Origin: Plectosphaerella cucumerina
Taxonomy: Eukaryota; Ascomycota; Sordariomycetes; Glomerellales; Plectosphaerellaceae
Reading direction: 5' to 3'
DNA: 64,000 nt
Assembly: GCA_020746995.1 (NCBI GenBank)
Contig: JAGPXD010000001.1
Span: 5,766,001-5,830,000, forward strand
The notes below the pieces were generated by a model. It searched no databases. It was not told where the DNA came from and saw only the letters and a program-made list of their open reading frames with translations. Made by a program: the position numbers and the translations under genes. The stretch's first letter is position 1. Every line of letters begins with the position of its first letter. Below are positions 12,405 through 23,218 of the stretch, piece by piece.

Positions 12405-12677
12405 GATGCCCGGCTGTCCGGCCATCAAGAAACTTTCTTTCCTGCAGCCTCATCGCTCTCTCGACCACGAAACAGCGTGCTCCCTCACGGTCCTTCCCCG
12501 CCTCTCCCTTCCCCCTCCTTCCATATACCTTCACTTGATATACTTATCCGCTCTCTTCTTTTCTCCGGTGCCCAGGCCACCAGTACCGCTCCTCCGGCGA
12601 GCGCTTCTTTTCGATCCAGCCCCCTTTGATAGGCCATTTTTCACACACACAGACATACACTCTCTGCATCTGCCATC

Positions 12678-14687
12678 ATGATCTTCAACACCAAATCCGC
12701 CGTCCTGGCCCTTGCCCTCGCGCAATGGGTCTCTGCCCAGGGCGTTGCCCCCTCACCCATCTTTGAGAACGTCACGTCCTCAGACCCCTCCAGCGTAGTC
12801 GTCACCACACCCGCCGAGGCAGTCCTCCCACCTCCCGCGACTACCGCCGAGGAGTCTTCCTCCGCCGTTCTCGAGGCCTCGTCTGCCATCGACGTCATCG
12901 CCTCCTCCTCCGCCATCGTCGGCGAGCTCCCCACAGATTTGGCCGCCTCCTCTTCAGTACTCGAGTCCACCAGCTCCGAGCTCCCCACAGACCTGGCTGT
13001 GTCCTCCTCGCTGCTCGAGACGGTCACGTCCGCCCTCGCTCTCGAGACCTCGTCCGCCATCGAGGACGCCAACAGGGCCATCAACACCACCGCCACCGAC
13101 CTGGCTGCCGAGACGTCTTCCCTTGTCGTCGAGGCTACCGAGACGTCCTCTCTCATCGCCGAGTCCTCGTCTGCCCTTGTCGAGGCCGTCTCCTCCTCCC
13201 TCGCCCTGAACGAGACAGCAGCGTCTATCACCGAGGCCTCCTCCGCCGTGGCCGAGACGGCATCCTCCTCCCTCGCCCTCAACACCACCCTCACCGAGCT
13301 CTCTTCTGCCATCGCCGAGACGGCCTCCGCTTCTCTCGCTCTCAACGCCACCATCACTGAGTCCTCCGCCATTGAGACCGTTACAGCCGACAGGAACCTC
13401 GTCTTCCCCAACGCCACGATCACCCAGGCCGTCACTGAAGTCCAGGTCTCCACCGTCCTTCAGCTCTCCACCGTCACCCAGGATCTCGGCAACAACATCA
13501 CGGTCACAAGCGTTGTCACCAACGAGCTCACTGTGACCGCCGCCCCCGCCACCGAGACCGTCCAGCTCGTCTCCACCCAGATCGTCCAGCAGCCCGTTGT
13601 CATCATCGTCCAGCAGATCACGTTCTTCGTCTTCCAGTCCGCCCTCGGCGCCATCTGCCCGGCTGTTCAGCCCGCCCCGGCCGCCCCCGGCGCCCAGGTC
13701 GGACAGGGCGGCTTCATCGTCGGCGGCCAGACCTTCCCCCAGTTCCAGCAGGCCTGTCTCGCCGCCTGCAACATCCAGCTGAACCAGTGCCAGACCATCG
13801 TCGGCCCCGGCATCCAGCTCACGCAGTGCCAGTCGCAGTTCATCGCCTGCCAGGGCGCCGCTGCCACCGCTACTGTCACAGTTGCCGTCCCGACCACCAT
13901 CACCCAGACCGTCATCCTTCCCCCTGCTGCCGCCCAGACCGACGCCCCGGCCGTGACCTCGCACATCGTCGAGGGCGGCGGCCAGGTCATCGCCACCACC
14001 ACCCTGGCCTCTGATGCCGTCGCCACCATCGGCTCCTCTGGCGTCCACATCATCACCGTCACCGCCACCCCCGCTCCCGCTCCCTCCGCTCCCCCCGCTG
14101 CTCCTGCCCCTTCGGCCCCTCCCGCCGTCCAGGAGCCTCCCGTCCAGCAGGCCCCTCCCCAGCACGTCACCTCCATCGTGACGGTCACAATCGACAACCC
14201 CGCCCAGCCCGGCGTTCCCCTTCTCTCGACCGCTACCCTCACCCTGCAGCACCCCGTGCCCACGCAGGAGGTCGAGGCTCAGCAGCCAGCGCACACCAGC
14301 GTCGTCACCGTCACCATCGGAGAGCAAGTCGGCGTCATCACCATGACCGTTCCCGCCGCGGCGCACCCCACTGGCGGAAACCAGGGCAACAACGGCGGCA
14401 ACCAGGGCAACAGCGGAAACCAGGGAAACAACGGCAACGCCTGCGAGGTCTGCCAGCCCCCGCCCGCCCCCGTCACCGTCACCGAGACCGTCTCCTTCTG
14501 CCCTCCCCAGGCCGCCGCCACCCAGTTCGTCACGGAGACCGTCTCCGCGCCCCAGGCAGCAGAGACACAGTCCGAGGAGGTCCCCCCTCCCGCCGCCACA
14601 CCCGAGAAGTACCGCGGCAGCAAGCACCACAGGCTCGAGAGCTACTTCGACCGCAGGAGGACGAGGCGCAGCCTCCACCGCCACTGA
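12678..14687 (+). CDS. Secreted Ser/Thr/Ala-rich wall-type protein with Cys-rich core
   Basis: Single-exon gene of 669 residues. Residues 1-20 form a clear secretion signal ending VSAQ, with predicted cleavage after Ala19 or Gln20. Residues about 30-245 are a repetitive Ser/Thr/Ala/Glu region with recurrent ASSSLALN- and AETASSS-like units, a likely O-glycosylated stalk. A compact cysteine-containing segment spans about 327-391 (CLAACNIQLNQC, then CQSQFIAC). Further Thr/Val-rich stretches with repeated TVTV motifs follow, then a Gly-Asn-Gln run (GNQGNN units, about 565-590) and CEVC. The protein ends in a basic tail rather than a hydrophobic GPI signal, so it is probably secreted and wall-associated or free. 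I recognise no named family; adhesin-like or structural roles are guesses. The upstream TATA box and long leader suggest high expression. Confidence 0.8.
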   Translation: MIFNTKSAVLALALAQWVSAQGVAPSPIFENVTSSDPSSVVVTTPAEAVLPPPATTAEESSSAVLEASSAIDVIASSSAIVGELPTDLAASSSVLESTSSELPTDLAVSSSLLETVTSALALETSSAIEDANRAINTTATDLAAETSSLVVEATETSSLIAESSSALVEAVSSSLALNETAASITEASSAVAETASSSLALNTTLTELSSAIAETASASLALNATITESSAIETVTADRNLVFPNATITQAVTEVQVSTVLQLSTVTQDLGNNITVTSVVTNELTVTAAPATETVQLVSTQIVQQPVVIIVQQITFFVFQSALGAICPAVQPAPAAPGAQVGQGGFIVGGQTFPQFQQACLAACNIQLNQCQTIVGPGIQLTQCQSQFIACQGAAATATVTVAVPTTITQTVILPPAAAQTDAPAVTSHIVEGGGQVIATTTLASDAVATIGSSGVHIITVTATPAPAPSAPPAAPAPSAPPAVQEPPVQQAPPQHVTSIVTVTIDNPAQPGVPLLSTATLTLQHPVPTQEVEAQQPAHTSVVTVTIGEQVGVITMTVPAAAHPTGGNQGNNGGNQGNSGNQGNNGNACEVCQPPPAPVTVTETVSFCPPQAAATQFVTETVSAPQAAETQSEEVPPPAATPEKYRGSKHHRLESYFDRRRTRRSLHRH

Positions 14688-15058
14688 GCCTTATCATTGT
14701 ACACTACTTGTCTCCCGGTTCCCCTTCAGCATTTGGTATAGGAAATTAGAAACGGGCTTCCACGATTGGCGGCTGGGCCTGGCCATGTGGAGAGCAAAAA
14801 TAAAGGGGGTCAGGGGGGAGACTTGGAGTGGGCATTTGTTTTCTGCTCCGCGGTTTCACGCGGGTTTCCTATGTCAGGGGTTCAACGAATTATGACAGGG
14901 CATGGTCCCTTTGGAACATCTATCTAGCATAGAAGAAACGCATCATCAGGCCTGGGGCTACAAATACCAATTTCATTTTTCTGGTCACATCGGCTCGACA
15001 TGCTTTCCCTTGGTGGCCTGAACCGCTTACGACTGCCTGCCTCGTTGCCATACCGCCC
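14688..15058. other. Convergent intergenic region
   Basis: A tail-to-tail gap between the secreted-protein gene and the minus-strand gene ending at 15059. It holds presumed 3' UTRs with A/T-rich patches; nothing else is seen. Confidence 0.5.
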
Positions 15059-17416
15059 TTAACCGTCAATGGGGTCGTCGTAGTAGTTCTGAATGCCCCT
15101 GATACTGACCCGTTCATCCCTGGCCTTGCGTTTGGGTCGGCCCCTACGCGGCGGTGCATGTGTGACCCGTACCAAGGGCCTGGCTTGTGGCACTGGTGTC
15201 TTGGCGAATCGACCAACGAAGGGCCTTGGTTGGGCAAACGTGGATGCGTGAGGCGACTCCCGGCCGGACTGCTCCAAAGAGAATTCAGAAGCTGGTGCTT
15301 CTGCCAGCGTCGACCTGTTGTCCTCGTAGGTCATCGTGTCCGGATGTACGAGGGAGGGCGTGTCATCCATCTGAGTGTCAGCCTCTGCTTCAGGGGTGGG
15401 CGATGCCTCGTAGATCGTCGGGAGAGTGTCGGGGCCAAATATTGTATCGCTAGGCGCCACTGTGATCGCTGTACGAGGCGAGGCCATTTCCTGATGGTGG
15501 TCGACCGGTTTGTCCAGCATTTGTAGACTTGGGCTCGGTGGGCATGATGAGCCGCAAGTAGTCACAGTCATGAAGTCTTCGGCCGTAAAATATATAGAGG
15601 GCGGCTGTTCGGTCGGAACACTGCCCGCATCGGTCTCGGTTGGAATCTCGGCAATAGGAGAGGGTGATGGTCGATCGTCAAAGGACTGGTGTGAATCGTC
15701 GTCGTCTTCGAAGTCGAGGAAGGCTAGCCATTCTTGATCCGCTTTATCGATAGGCTCCGTTGCTTCTTTCGGTGGACATGGAGATGTGCTACCATGCTTC
15801 GAAGAGGCGGCGGTCGTGTCAATATCATACACGGGCTTAGTTTGGGGCTTCTGTGCGTCCGGCGCCGCGAGTCCATAGAGACCAACAGGTCCGATGATAT
15901 GCTTGGGGATGCCAGAACGAATTGGAGCATCCCCTACATTAGTGCTACACAAGCCGAGAGACTCAGGTGAGGCTCTGGTGGGTGCTGAGGGTGATGTGTT
16001 GGATGTTTCCATGGGAATCATCTGCTCATCCGGCTGTTTGGAACCATCAGATGTTGTCTGGAAGTACGGCGACTCTTTCATTGGGTCTGCTAGGTCCTGC
16101 AGAATGGGGGCCTCTGGAAGGGACACATCCGCGGCCAGTGGGTGGAACCTCGAAAGAAACCGCAAAGACTGAACTTCTGAATGTGAAGAGTCCGTCATGG
16201 GAGGATAGTCGAATCTAGGTCCTTGGATGGGCGTTGACCGCCCAGCTCTCTCAATGCTGTCCTTAACGACGGACACGGTTCTCGATGTTGATTCAGAAGA
16301 CTGACTCGGATATTTAACCGTGTTCGCATGCTTAGCGTTCGAGACACGGGTGTTTTGATCCAAGGCTGGAGAAGATGACTTTCCGAAACAATCCAGATGG
16401 GCCATCCTCATGGGAACCGGCTGGTGTAGAGTAGCGGGGTAGGCTTCAACGTACGCCATGGGCTGGCGAGATTTCAGGCTTTGGAGTCTTGACTCGAGAT
16501 CAGGTACGACTCTTCCAGAACTTGCAAGTTTGATGGCGGAAAAGCCTGTAGACCTTGTTTCCTCTGCATGCGCGTCTTTCTTTCGGCGAAGTCGACGCAC
16601 AGAGGCGGACGATGGAGGTTGAAGAGCGGTTCTTGGCGATGATGTTGGTGAAGAGAAGGGGTTTTGTAGTCTTGAGAGGCTGCTGTGGGCCTCCATCTGG
16701 GAAATGTGTCCCCCTTTCCCCGGAGTGGTGACCAACGAAGGCTGGCTGCCTATCCGAAGCTTGATGCTCTGAACCTGCGAAGGTTGTAGTTTTGGTGGCA
16801 TCTCTGCGAGCCAGGGTCGCATTTGTGCCATCATCTTGTTCTGGTGACACGAGCTCTCCCCGGATGAGGGTGTCTTCCGCTGTCCGAACCCCCATTTCCC
16901 CTTTGTAGTTGAAGATGTCTGGGCGGGAAAACTGATGAGGAGTGGTTTCTGGATGTCGGTGCCAACCCAGTCTCCTCGACCCAGCAATTCCCTGCGTTTC
17001 CGTTCCAGATCTCCCAGCCTGCGGTCTTGGCTGCTCGTATGCTCCGCTTGAACTCTTTCCCCTGCAGCTGGATACGCTGAGCTGCGAGCGATTCGAGGGC
17101 TCGACAATTGGGAATTTCGAGGATTGGCCTGGGATTTGCGCTTCCCCGAAGAAACCAATATTTCGCAGTCTCCCTGGTCGTCTTCGGGTAGAAGCTTTTG
17201 GCCCGCCAATGTCAGAGCCCACTGACGGGGATGAGACCGATTCGTCGAGGAAGACCCTCGTGTTGCCGACTCTGGCAATCCAAAGACGATGGGAGAGTGC
17301 CGTACTTGAGAGCCATGGCGAAGCTTCTGCCTTGTTCTTGCGAGCGACTTCTTTTGCTTGAGTCGACTAGGTCCATTGCGTGAGTGGCGTTGGAGGGTGC
17401 CCTCGGTCCAATTCAT
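15059..17416 (-). CDS. Fungus-specific protein with C-terminal AT-hook-like motif
   Basis: Minus-strand single-exon gene of 785 residues, start at 17416. I chose this Met because what follows (MNWTEGTLQRHSR, then a Lys/Arg-rich run) looks like the true N-terminus; the reading frame stays open for 49 more codons upstream, but that extension has no protein-like character. Residues about 132-159 (LERKRRELLGRGDWVGTDI) read like a second conserved block. The long middle is Ser/Pro-rich and probably disordered, with an acidic patch (DFEDDDDSH). The C-terminus carries RRGRPKRKAR at about 757-766, an AT-hook-like minor-groove binding element, which suggests a chromatin or DNA-associated protein. No catalytic domain is visible. 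It is transcribed divergently from the ceramidase gene. Function unknown; a nuclear role is inferred only from the AT-hook-like motif. Confidence 0.75.
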   Translation of the reverse strand: MNWTEGTLQRHSRNGPSRLKQKKSLARTRQKLRHGSQVRHSPIVFGLPESATRGSSSTNRSHPRQWALTLAGQKLLPEDDQGDCEILVSSGKRKSQANPRNSQLSSPRIARSSAYPAAGERVQAEHTSSQDRRLGDLERKRRELLGRGDWVGTDIQKPLLISFPAQTSSTTKGKWGFGQRKTPSSGESSCHQNKMMAQMRPWLAEMPPKLQPSQVQSIKLRIGSQPSLVTTPGKGGHISQMEAHSSLSRLQNPFSSPTSSPRTALQPPSSASVRRLRRKKDAHAEETRSTGFSAIKLASSGRVVPDLESRLQSLKSRQPMAYVEAYPATLHQPVPMRMAHLDCFGKSSSPALDQNTRVSNAKHANTVKYPSQSSESTSRTVSVVKDSIERAGRSTPIQGPRFDYPPMTDSSHSEVQSLRFLSRFHPLAADVSLPEAPILQDLADPMKESPYFQTTSDGSKQPDEQMIPMETSNTSPSAPTRASPESLGLCSTNVGDAPIRSGIPKHIIGPVGLYGLAAPDAQKPQTKPVYDIDTTAASSKHGSTSPCPPKEATEPIDKADQEWLAFLDFEDDDDSHQSFDDRPSPSPIAEIPTETDAGSVPTEQPPSIYFTAEDFMTVTTCGSSCPPSPSLQMLDKPVDHHQEMASPRTAITVAPSDTIFGPDTLPTIYEASPTPEAEADTQMDDTPSLVHPDTMTYEDNRSTLAEAPASEFSLEQSGRESPHASTFAQPRPFVGRFAKTPVPQARPLVRVTHAPPRRGRPKRKARDERVSIRGIQNYYDDPIDG

Positions 17417-17947
17417 GGCGGATGAGCTGCACTCGAGCTGGAGAACCCAAGGTGATACGAAGTGCTGGTGAATTTGAACTCTGCGAGGCTTCGAGTTTGG
17501 GTCGATGGAAAATCCGGGTGGTGAGAGAGGTGCAATCACCAGGCATCTTAGTAGGTACCTCACCTGGCCAGATGGTCGCTCCTTCCACCGGAGCCGCTCC
17601 TTCCTAGAGCAACTCCATGCATGCTCAGGCTGTGGAAGGCATGTTCTGCCCGGTAGCTCCGGAAATCCATTTTGGCAAACTCTTGAATTTCCATGTCACA
17701 GTTTTCCCCTCGCCCCTGCAGTGACCTAGGTGAGGGTGCGCTCGGTGTTGCGATGTCTCACGTGCCGCGCATCCCGATCCGTCACAGGTCCAGGTGACGT
17801 ACCTCCGTCCCGAGCCAACGATCCCACTGCATCAATCAACACGACCATCAGCAGTTCACCTTGGCAAAGACTTACAGCATCAGGATATTCGCAGGCCCCA
17901 TCAAAAACTTCCATATTCTGCACGAACAATAGTCATTTGAAGCCTCG
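17417..17947. promoter_or_regulatory. Shared divergent promoter region
   Basis: A gap of 531 bp between two head-to-head genes (minus-strand AT-hook-like gene and plus-strand neutral ceramidase). It must contain both promoters. I see no strong TATA box or named operator in it. Confidence 0.5.
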
Positions 17948-20457
17948 ATGGCGATGGCTTCCCCGGATCTTGAGATGCCAAGCCCAGCGGTCCGCGGCGT
18001 TGGGCAAGAAGACATCCCGTCCCACCATGGCACTCTGCTACACCACCCCCAGAATATTGCTGCACCATCACTCCAAGCTTTTCAATACGACTCTACATCA
18101 TCGAAGAGCGAAGATGGAAGTAATCGCAGAAGGCTGATGAGCCCGAGACAGCTTAGATTCGGCTGTTACCAGATGGTCTTCACGTTTCTGATTTTCCTGG
18201 CCATTGGAGCTATTAATATCGCAGTAACGAGAGGCTTGTACCAGCGGTATCTGAACCAGCTTCTCACCGTCGTCGAAGCTTCAGACGACCTCTACTTGAT
18301 CGGAGTGGGAAAGGGCGACATCACCGGCCCGGTCGTCGAAATCAACATGATGGGCTACGCAGATCCGAACCAGAAAGGCACCGGCTTGAGACAGAGGCTC
18401 TACGCGAGAGCCTTCATCGTGGGAAATCCCAGCCAACCCTCTGACAGGTTCGTGTACGTTGTGCTGGACACGCAATCAGGCGACACGGCGATCCGGTATG
18501 GCATTCTCAAAGGGTTGGCCGAGTCCGGAGAGTCCTATTCCGTGTACGGACAGAACAATGTGGCCATCACCGGCACACACTCGCACTCTGGCCCTGGAGC
18601 ATGGCTCAACTACCTCCTCCCACAAATCACTAGCAGAGGGTTCAGCCAGCAGAGCTACGAAGCCATCGTCGATGGCACAGTTTTGGCCATTCGTCGGGCC
18701 CATGAAAGCCTACAGCCTGGACATCTGAGTGTCGCCACCACCAAGGTGCAGGGGGCCAATATCAATCGCAGCTTGTTTGCCTACCTGGCAAACCCAGAGG
18801 AGGAACGCTCCAGATACAACGTCAGCCTCGAAGATGACGGGTCCGTCGAGAAGGACCTCACGCTCCTACGGTTCCAACGACAATCAGACAAGAAAGATAT
18901 CGGGGTTCTGACTTGGTTTCCAACACACGGCACTTCCATGCTGGGCAACAACACCCTCATTTCGGGCGACAACAAGGGAGTTGCGGCGTACCTGTTCGAA
19001 AGAAGTGCCAGGCATCTTCCATATGTCGCCGACGGCTTCGTGGCCGGATTCTCCCAAGCGAACATGGGCGACGTGAGCCCAAATGTTCTCGGCGCATGGT
19101 GTGAAGATGGTTCGGGCGAGCAGTGCAGCTTCGAAAACAGCACCTGCAGCGACGGCAGAAGTCATTATTGCCATGCTCGTGGTCCCTTCTTTCGAGAAAA
19201 GGACAATGGCGCAAAGTCATGTTTCGAAATCGGGAGACGCCAGTTTGAGGCATCGAAAGCTCTCTTCGACCGCATGGCTGCAGGCCACCACGCGTATCGT
19301 ATCCTCGGTAGTACCGTCAAGGCATTTCACGCTTTTCACGACATGTCCGACTTTCACTTTGAACTACCCAACGGCACAGCGGTGCAGACATGCCCTGCCG
19401 CACTCGGGTATTCCTTTGCCGCTGGAACCTCTGACGGCCCTGGGGTCTTCGATTTTACACAGCACGGCTCCAACTCGTCCAATACTTCGCCGGTGTGGAA
19501 GGTGGTCTCTGGTTTCCTCAAGGAGCCCAACGAAGCGCAAATCTCCTGCCAGTCTCCAAAGCCGATCCTACTCGACGTCGGAGAGGTCAGCAAGCCGTAT
19601 TTGTGGACCCCGAACATCGTCGACGTCCAGGCATTCAGGGTTGGTCAGCTGGTCATCGTTGTGAGTCCTGGAGAGGCAACCACGATGGCGGGCCGCCGCT
19701 GGAAGAATGCCGTCCACGACGCTGCGAAATCCATGTTCGATGGCGAGGGGTTGGATCGCCACCCCATCGTGGTCTTGGGAGGCCCAGCCAATAGTTATAC
19801 CCACTACATCACGACGGAAGAGGAGTACAGGTATGTTGGGTGGCATGTGACTTGTGGGATTCATACTGACCTTGATGAAGCATCCAGCGATATGAGGGTG
19901 CCTCGACCCTTTACGGACCTTGGACCCTGGCGGCGTACATCAACCGCACCATAGCCCATCTCCCCTTTCTATCGACCGATACCAGCGACCTCCCTCCTCC
20001 CGGACCGTTCCCCCCAGACAATAGCAATCGCTCGCTGAGCTTCATTCCTGGAGTTGTGTGGGATGGTGCGCCGCTCTTCCGCAAATTCGGCGACGTCCAA
20101 AAGGATGCAGGGGCTATCTACTTCCCAGGCGAGACGGTCAAGGCAACGTTTGTTGGCGCCAACCCTCGGAATAACCTCCGTCTCGAAAGCACATATGCTT
20201 CCGTTGATAGACGGGTAATTCAGGACGGCGTTGAGAGATGGGAAACCATCAGGGACGACAGTGACTGGAGCCTTATTTTCTCCTGGAAACGGACAAATGA
20301 AATTCTTGGCCACAGCGATGTTGAGATTACATGGGAGACTGAGGGTGACAACTCAGGGCCCGGGGTATACCGTCTTCACTACTACGGGGACGCCAGGTCC
20401 GTTACGGGCCAGATTACCGAGTTTGAAGGTGTCAGTGGGACATTTGAGATGAAGTGA
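17948..20457 (+). CDS. Neutral ceramidase, N-terminally membrane-anchored
   Basis: Hydrolyses ceramide to sphingosine and fatty acid. Two exons: 17948-19830 and 19881-20457. The 50-nt intron has GTATGT, a CTGAC branch and AAG; this joint restores EEYSIQRYEGASTLYGP, a continuous ceramidase-like stretch, whereas the nearby CAG would shift the frame. The product is 819 residues. There is no cleavable signal; instead a hydrophobic segment at about 77-97 follows a basic cytosolic head, giving a type II anchor. The catalytic domain starts near 117 (IGVGKGDITGP). GTHSHSGPG at 209-217 includes the zinc-binding histidines (211, 213), and GDVSPN contains the nucleophile Ser377. The C-terminal immunoglobulin-like domain of the family is present. 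Several N-glycosylation sites (for example NGT, NST) fit a lumenal or extracellular catalytic part. Confidence 0.92.
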
Positions 20458-21178
20458 GGGGTGGACTGACTGCTGTATAATAGTACGAGTATTGGCCAGC
20501 AAACAATCTAGTATGTAAAGCACTATCAGAGTGGGCAGGTTGCTTTGTTCCGGTGGTTGGCGCGTGGCGTGCCGGAACATGGCAGAACAATGTGACGGCG
20601 TACCGATTGTCTGCCCCTGAGCCCGTCTTGGCAGACACGCAGATCGCTTCGAGAAGCCCTCTGGATTTCCAGCGCAGCGCTTCTCGCGTACTGAGCCAAT
20701 CTACAAGGGGACTGATCTTAAGATACAGGGGATTCATCAGTTGTCAGTCAAAGGTTGCGAATTACCCCAGCGACGAATGCCACGCGGTACCAGGGCTGGA
20801 GCAAACTGCATACAGTTCACCCACCCCCCCACGGGCGCCGGCGACACCAAGCACGTGGTTCCGACGCAATCGCTTGTCCCCGGACTGACGCAAGGGCGCG
20901 AACAATACGTCGGGTTGGGCCGATGAATGGCAGCTCGTGTCACGCTGGGGCCATACCCATCGTCCCTGCAGTCGCATTCAGGGCGCACCGCATGTTGTGC
21001 CGCCCCTGAGCTTCGGGTGGTTACTCCGCCAAGCGCATGCTCCGGATTCGGTTCCTCGTCGTGCATTGAAGAGTTGTGTTTCTCTTAAAAGAATGAGCCT
21101 GCCTACCCCTGGGAAGAGTCAAGGTGATGGTACTGGCCACTTTTTCATCACAGGAATCCAGGACGTCGCTCAGCAGAG
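20458..21178. other. Intergenic region before the P450 gene
   Basis: About 720 bp between two same-strand genes. It is presumed to hold the ceramidase 3' UTR and the P450 promoter. No gene or clear motif is seen. Confidence 0.5.
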
Positions 21179-23218
21179 ATGCATTCCATCCTCCTTGTTC
21201 TCGGCGGCATTGGGCTGTACGGCGTCTATTTCGTGTTGTACGTGGCATGGAGCTTTTATAGGAATGTCCAAGCTGCAAAGAGGACGGGGCTGCCATATAT
21301 CCTCTCTCGTGGGTCAAGAGTAGCCCCCAGTGCTGGAAGAGAGTGCTAACCATCGCTCTTTTTCAGCCTTCTCGCCCCTGGCCGTCAAGTGGAAGGTGAC
21401 TGTTGGACTCTGGGAGCCTCTTGTCAGGCTCCTTCCCAAATCATGGTGGGAGCAGTGGATAGAGTGCGTGCCCTTCAAAGACCCAGCCAGCCACATCCGC
21501 AGCTGACCATCCCCAGCATCCTCCTTGCCGACTGGTCCTGGAGGAACCACCACAAGCCCTTCGCCCGCATCGGCGAGACATTCATCCTCGTCTCCCCCTT
21601 TGAGGTGTTCGTCCTCACCGACAGCGCAGAGGTAATCCACCAGGTGAGCCAGCAGCGCGAAAAGTTCCCAAAGATCCACGAGGTCTACGAGATCCTGCGC
21701 CAGTACGGCGAGAACGTCATCAGCGCCGAGGGACCGACATGGAAGCGCCACCGAAAGGTCACGGCGCCCTCCTTCACCGAGAAGAATGTCGGAAAGGTCT
21801 TCGTCGAGGCTGTGAGGCAGGCTCAGAGCATGACGCGCATCTGGACGACACGCGAGGACGGCACACCCAACAGAGAGACCATCTACACCCTCAACCAGGA
21901 CACGTCCACCTTTGCGCTGCACGTCATCGGGTATGTCGGGTTCGACCTACGCATGGTCTGGCCCGGGGAGAGTCTCCCGGACAACACGGACCCGAGGCTC
22001 GCGAAATTCTCCGGTCTAGGAATCCCCGAGGGCTACACGATGAGCTTCGCCGACGCCATGGTAGGGAACATCGGTACCATCTTCTGGCAGATGATCGCCC
22101 CCAGGTGGCTGCTCCGGGCCTGGCCGTCCGACGCCACGAGGTACGCAGCCGAGGCCCGCGACAACTACGACCGGTACATCGACGAGCTCATCAAGATCAA
22201 GATCGAGGACGCGCAGGGCGGCAAGGGCGAGCTGGGCATGGACTTTGTCGGCCACCTCGTCAAGACAAAGTACGGGCCCCAGACGGAGAAGACGGCCAGG
22301 ATGCCGCAGCTGAGCCACTCGGAGATCGAGGGCAACACGTTTGTCATGTTCACGGCCGGCCACGAGACGACGGCCAACGCGACGCACTTTACCCTGGCGC
22401 ACCTAGCAGCGACACCTACAGCGCAGCGCCTCGTGCAGAGGGATATTGACGCCGTCTTTGGCCGCGACACGGATCCCAGGACATGGAAGTACAACGACAT
22501 CATCCAGCCCATGAGCGCGTCCATGGTCGGCGCCGCCATGAACGAGACCCTGCGTGTGGTGCCCGGCATCGGCGAGCTCCCCAAGTACGTCAACCCTGAA
22601 AAGGACGGGCTGCTTACTATCAAGGGCAGCCCGGTCGTGTTGCCTCCCAACGCCCACGTCCTCATCGTGCCCGTCTCGGTGCACCGGAATCCCAACGCAT
22701 GGCCGACCCGGCCAAGTCGCGTGACTGGCAAAGCTGACGACATGGACGACTACCTCCCGGAGAGGTGGTACCGTGCCGCCGAGGGCGAGGAGGCGAAAAA
22801 GGCAGAACAGCAGGAGGGCATCGAGGAGGAGAACGACAGCTTCCGGTTCGCCGACACGAGCGATCGCATGTTCAGGCCGCCGCCGGGTGCCTACCTGCCC
22901 TTCGGCGACGGGCCGCGCAGCTGCATCGGGCGTCGTATCGCGCAGGCCGAGGTCATGGCAGCGGTGGCCGTGGTCTTCCAGAAGTACAGCATCGAGCTTG
23001 CCGTGGACGAATGGGCGACCGACGAGGAGGTGGCCGGTATGAAGGAGGGGGAGCGCAGGGCGCTTTACAAGAAGGCCCAGGCCCGCTTCAAGCAGACCAT
23101 GGGCGAGGTGTCCTCGCTGTTGACACTGAAGCTGCCCCCTGGCGAGTTCATCCCGGTCAGGGTGGTGCCGAGGGGCGAGGAGAGGTTTGTGCACTTTGTG
23201 GATGACGATCTGGAATGA
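21179..23218 (+). CDS. Microsomal cytochrome P450 monooxygenase
   Basis: Three exons: 21179-21308, 21367-21463 and 21517-23218. Introns of 58 and 53 nt have GTGGGT..CAG and GTGCGT..CAG with CTAAC and CTGAC branches; the joints give LPYILSPFSPLAV and WWEQWIDILLADW without frame loss. The product is 642 residues. It begins with a hydrophobic ER anchor (MHSILLVLGGIGLYGVYFVL), which the longest open frame alone misses. The I-helix motif AGHETT is at 356-361. The K-helix ETLR follows, and the heme-binding loop FGDGPRSCIGRR places the thiolate ligand at Cys545. An acidic insertion (about 497-515, rich in E and K) precedes the heme loop. The substrate cannot be told from sequence, and no biosynthetic cluster surrounds it, so a detoxification or lipid/fatty-acid role is as likely as secondary metabolism. 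The CYP family number is not assigned. Confidence 0.93.

Larger units (their letters stand above)
9559..12677. other. Gene-free stretch between RasGAP and secreted-protein genes
   Basis: About 3.1 kb in which I see no gene. It starts with a T-rich presumed 3' UTR (9700-9735), then a CATGG-rich repeat (9871-9938). The last 300 bases before 12678 carry a TATA-like box and a C/T-rich leader. Reading frames in between lack domain-like or biased codon patterns. Confidence 0.5.

Noticed and set aside
12954..14684. Minus-strand open frame of 576 codons across the secreted-protein gene
   Set aside because: It is the Gly/Asp/Leu-rich antisense shadow of a G/C-biased coding sequence; no domain, and the plus-strand frame has a signal peptide and structured layout.
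17417..17563. 49-codon in-frame N-terminal extension of the AT-hook-like protein
   Set aside because: The Met at 17416 begins a typical N-terminal block, and the extension has no protein-like character.
19881..19890. The CAG at 19885-19887 as the ceramidase acceptor
   Set aside because: It gives a frame that departs from the ceramidase sequence; the AAG seven bases earlier restores QRYEGASTLYGP.
21389..21516. In-frame upstream part of the longest P450 frame as the N-terminus
   Set aside because: It translates an intron; the spliced model supplies a membrane anchor and the LPYILSP motif.
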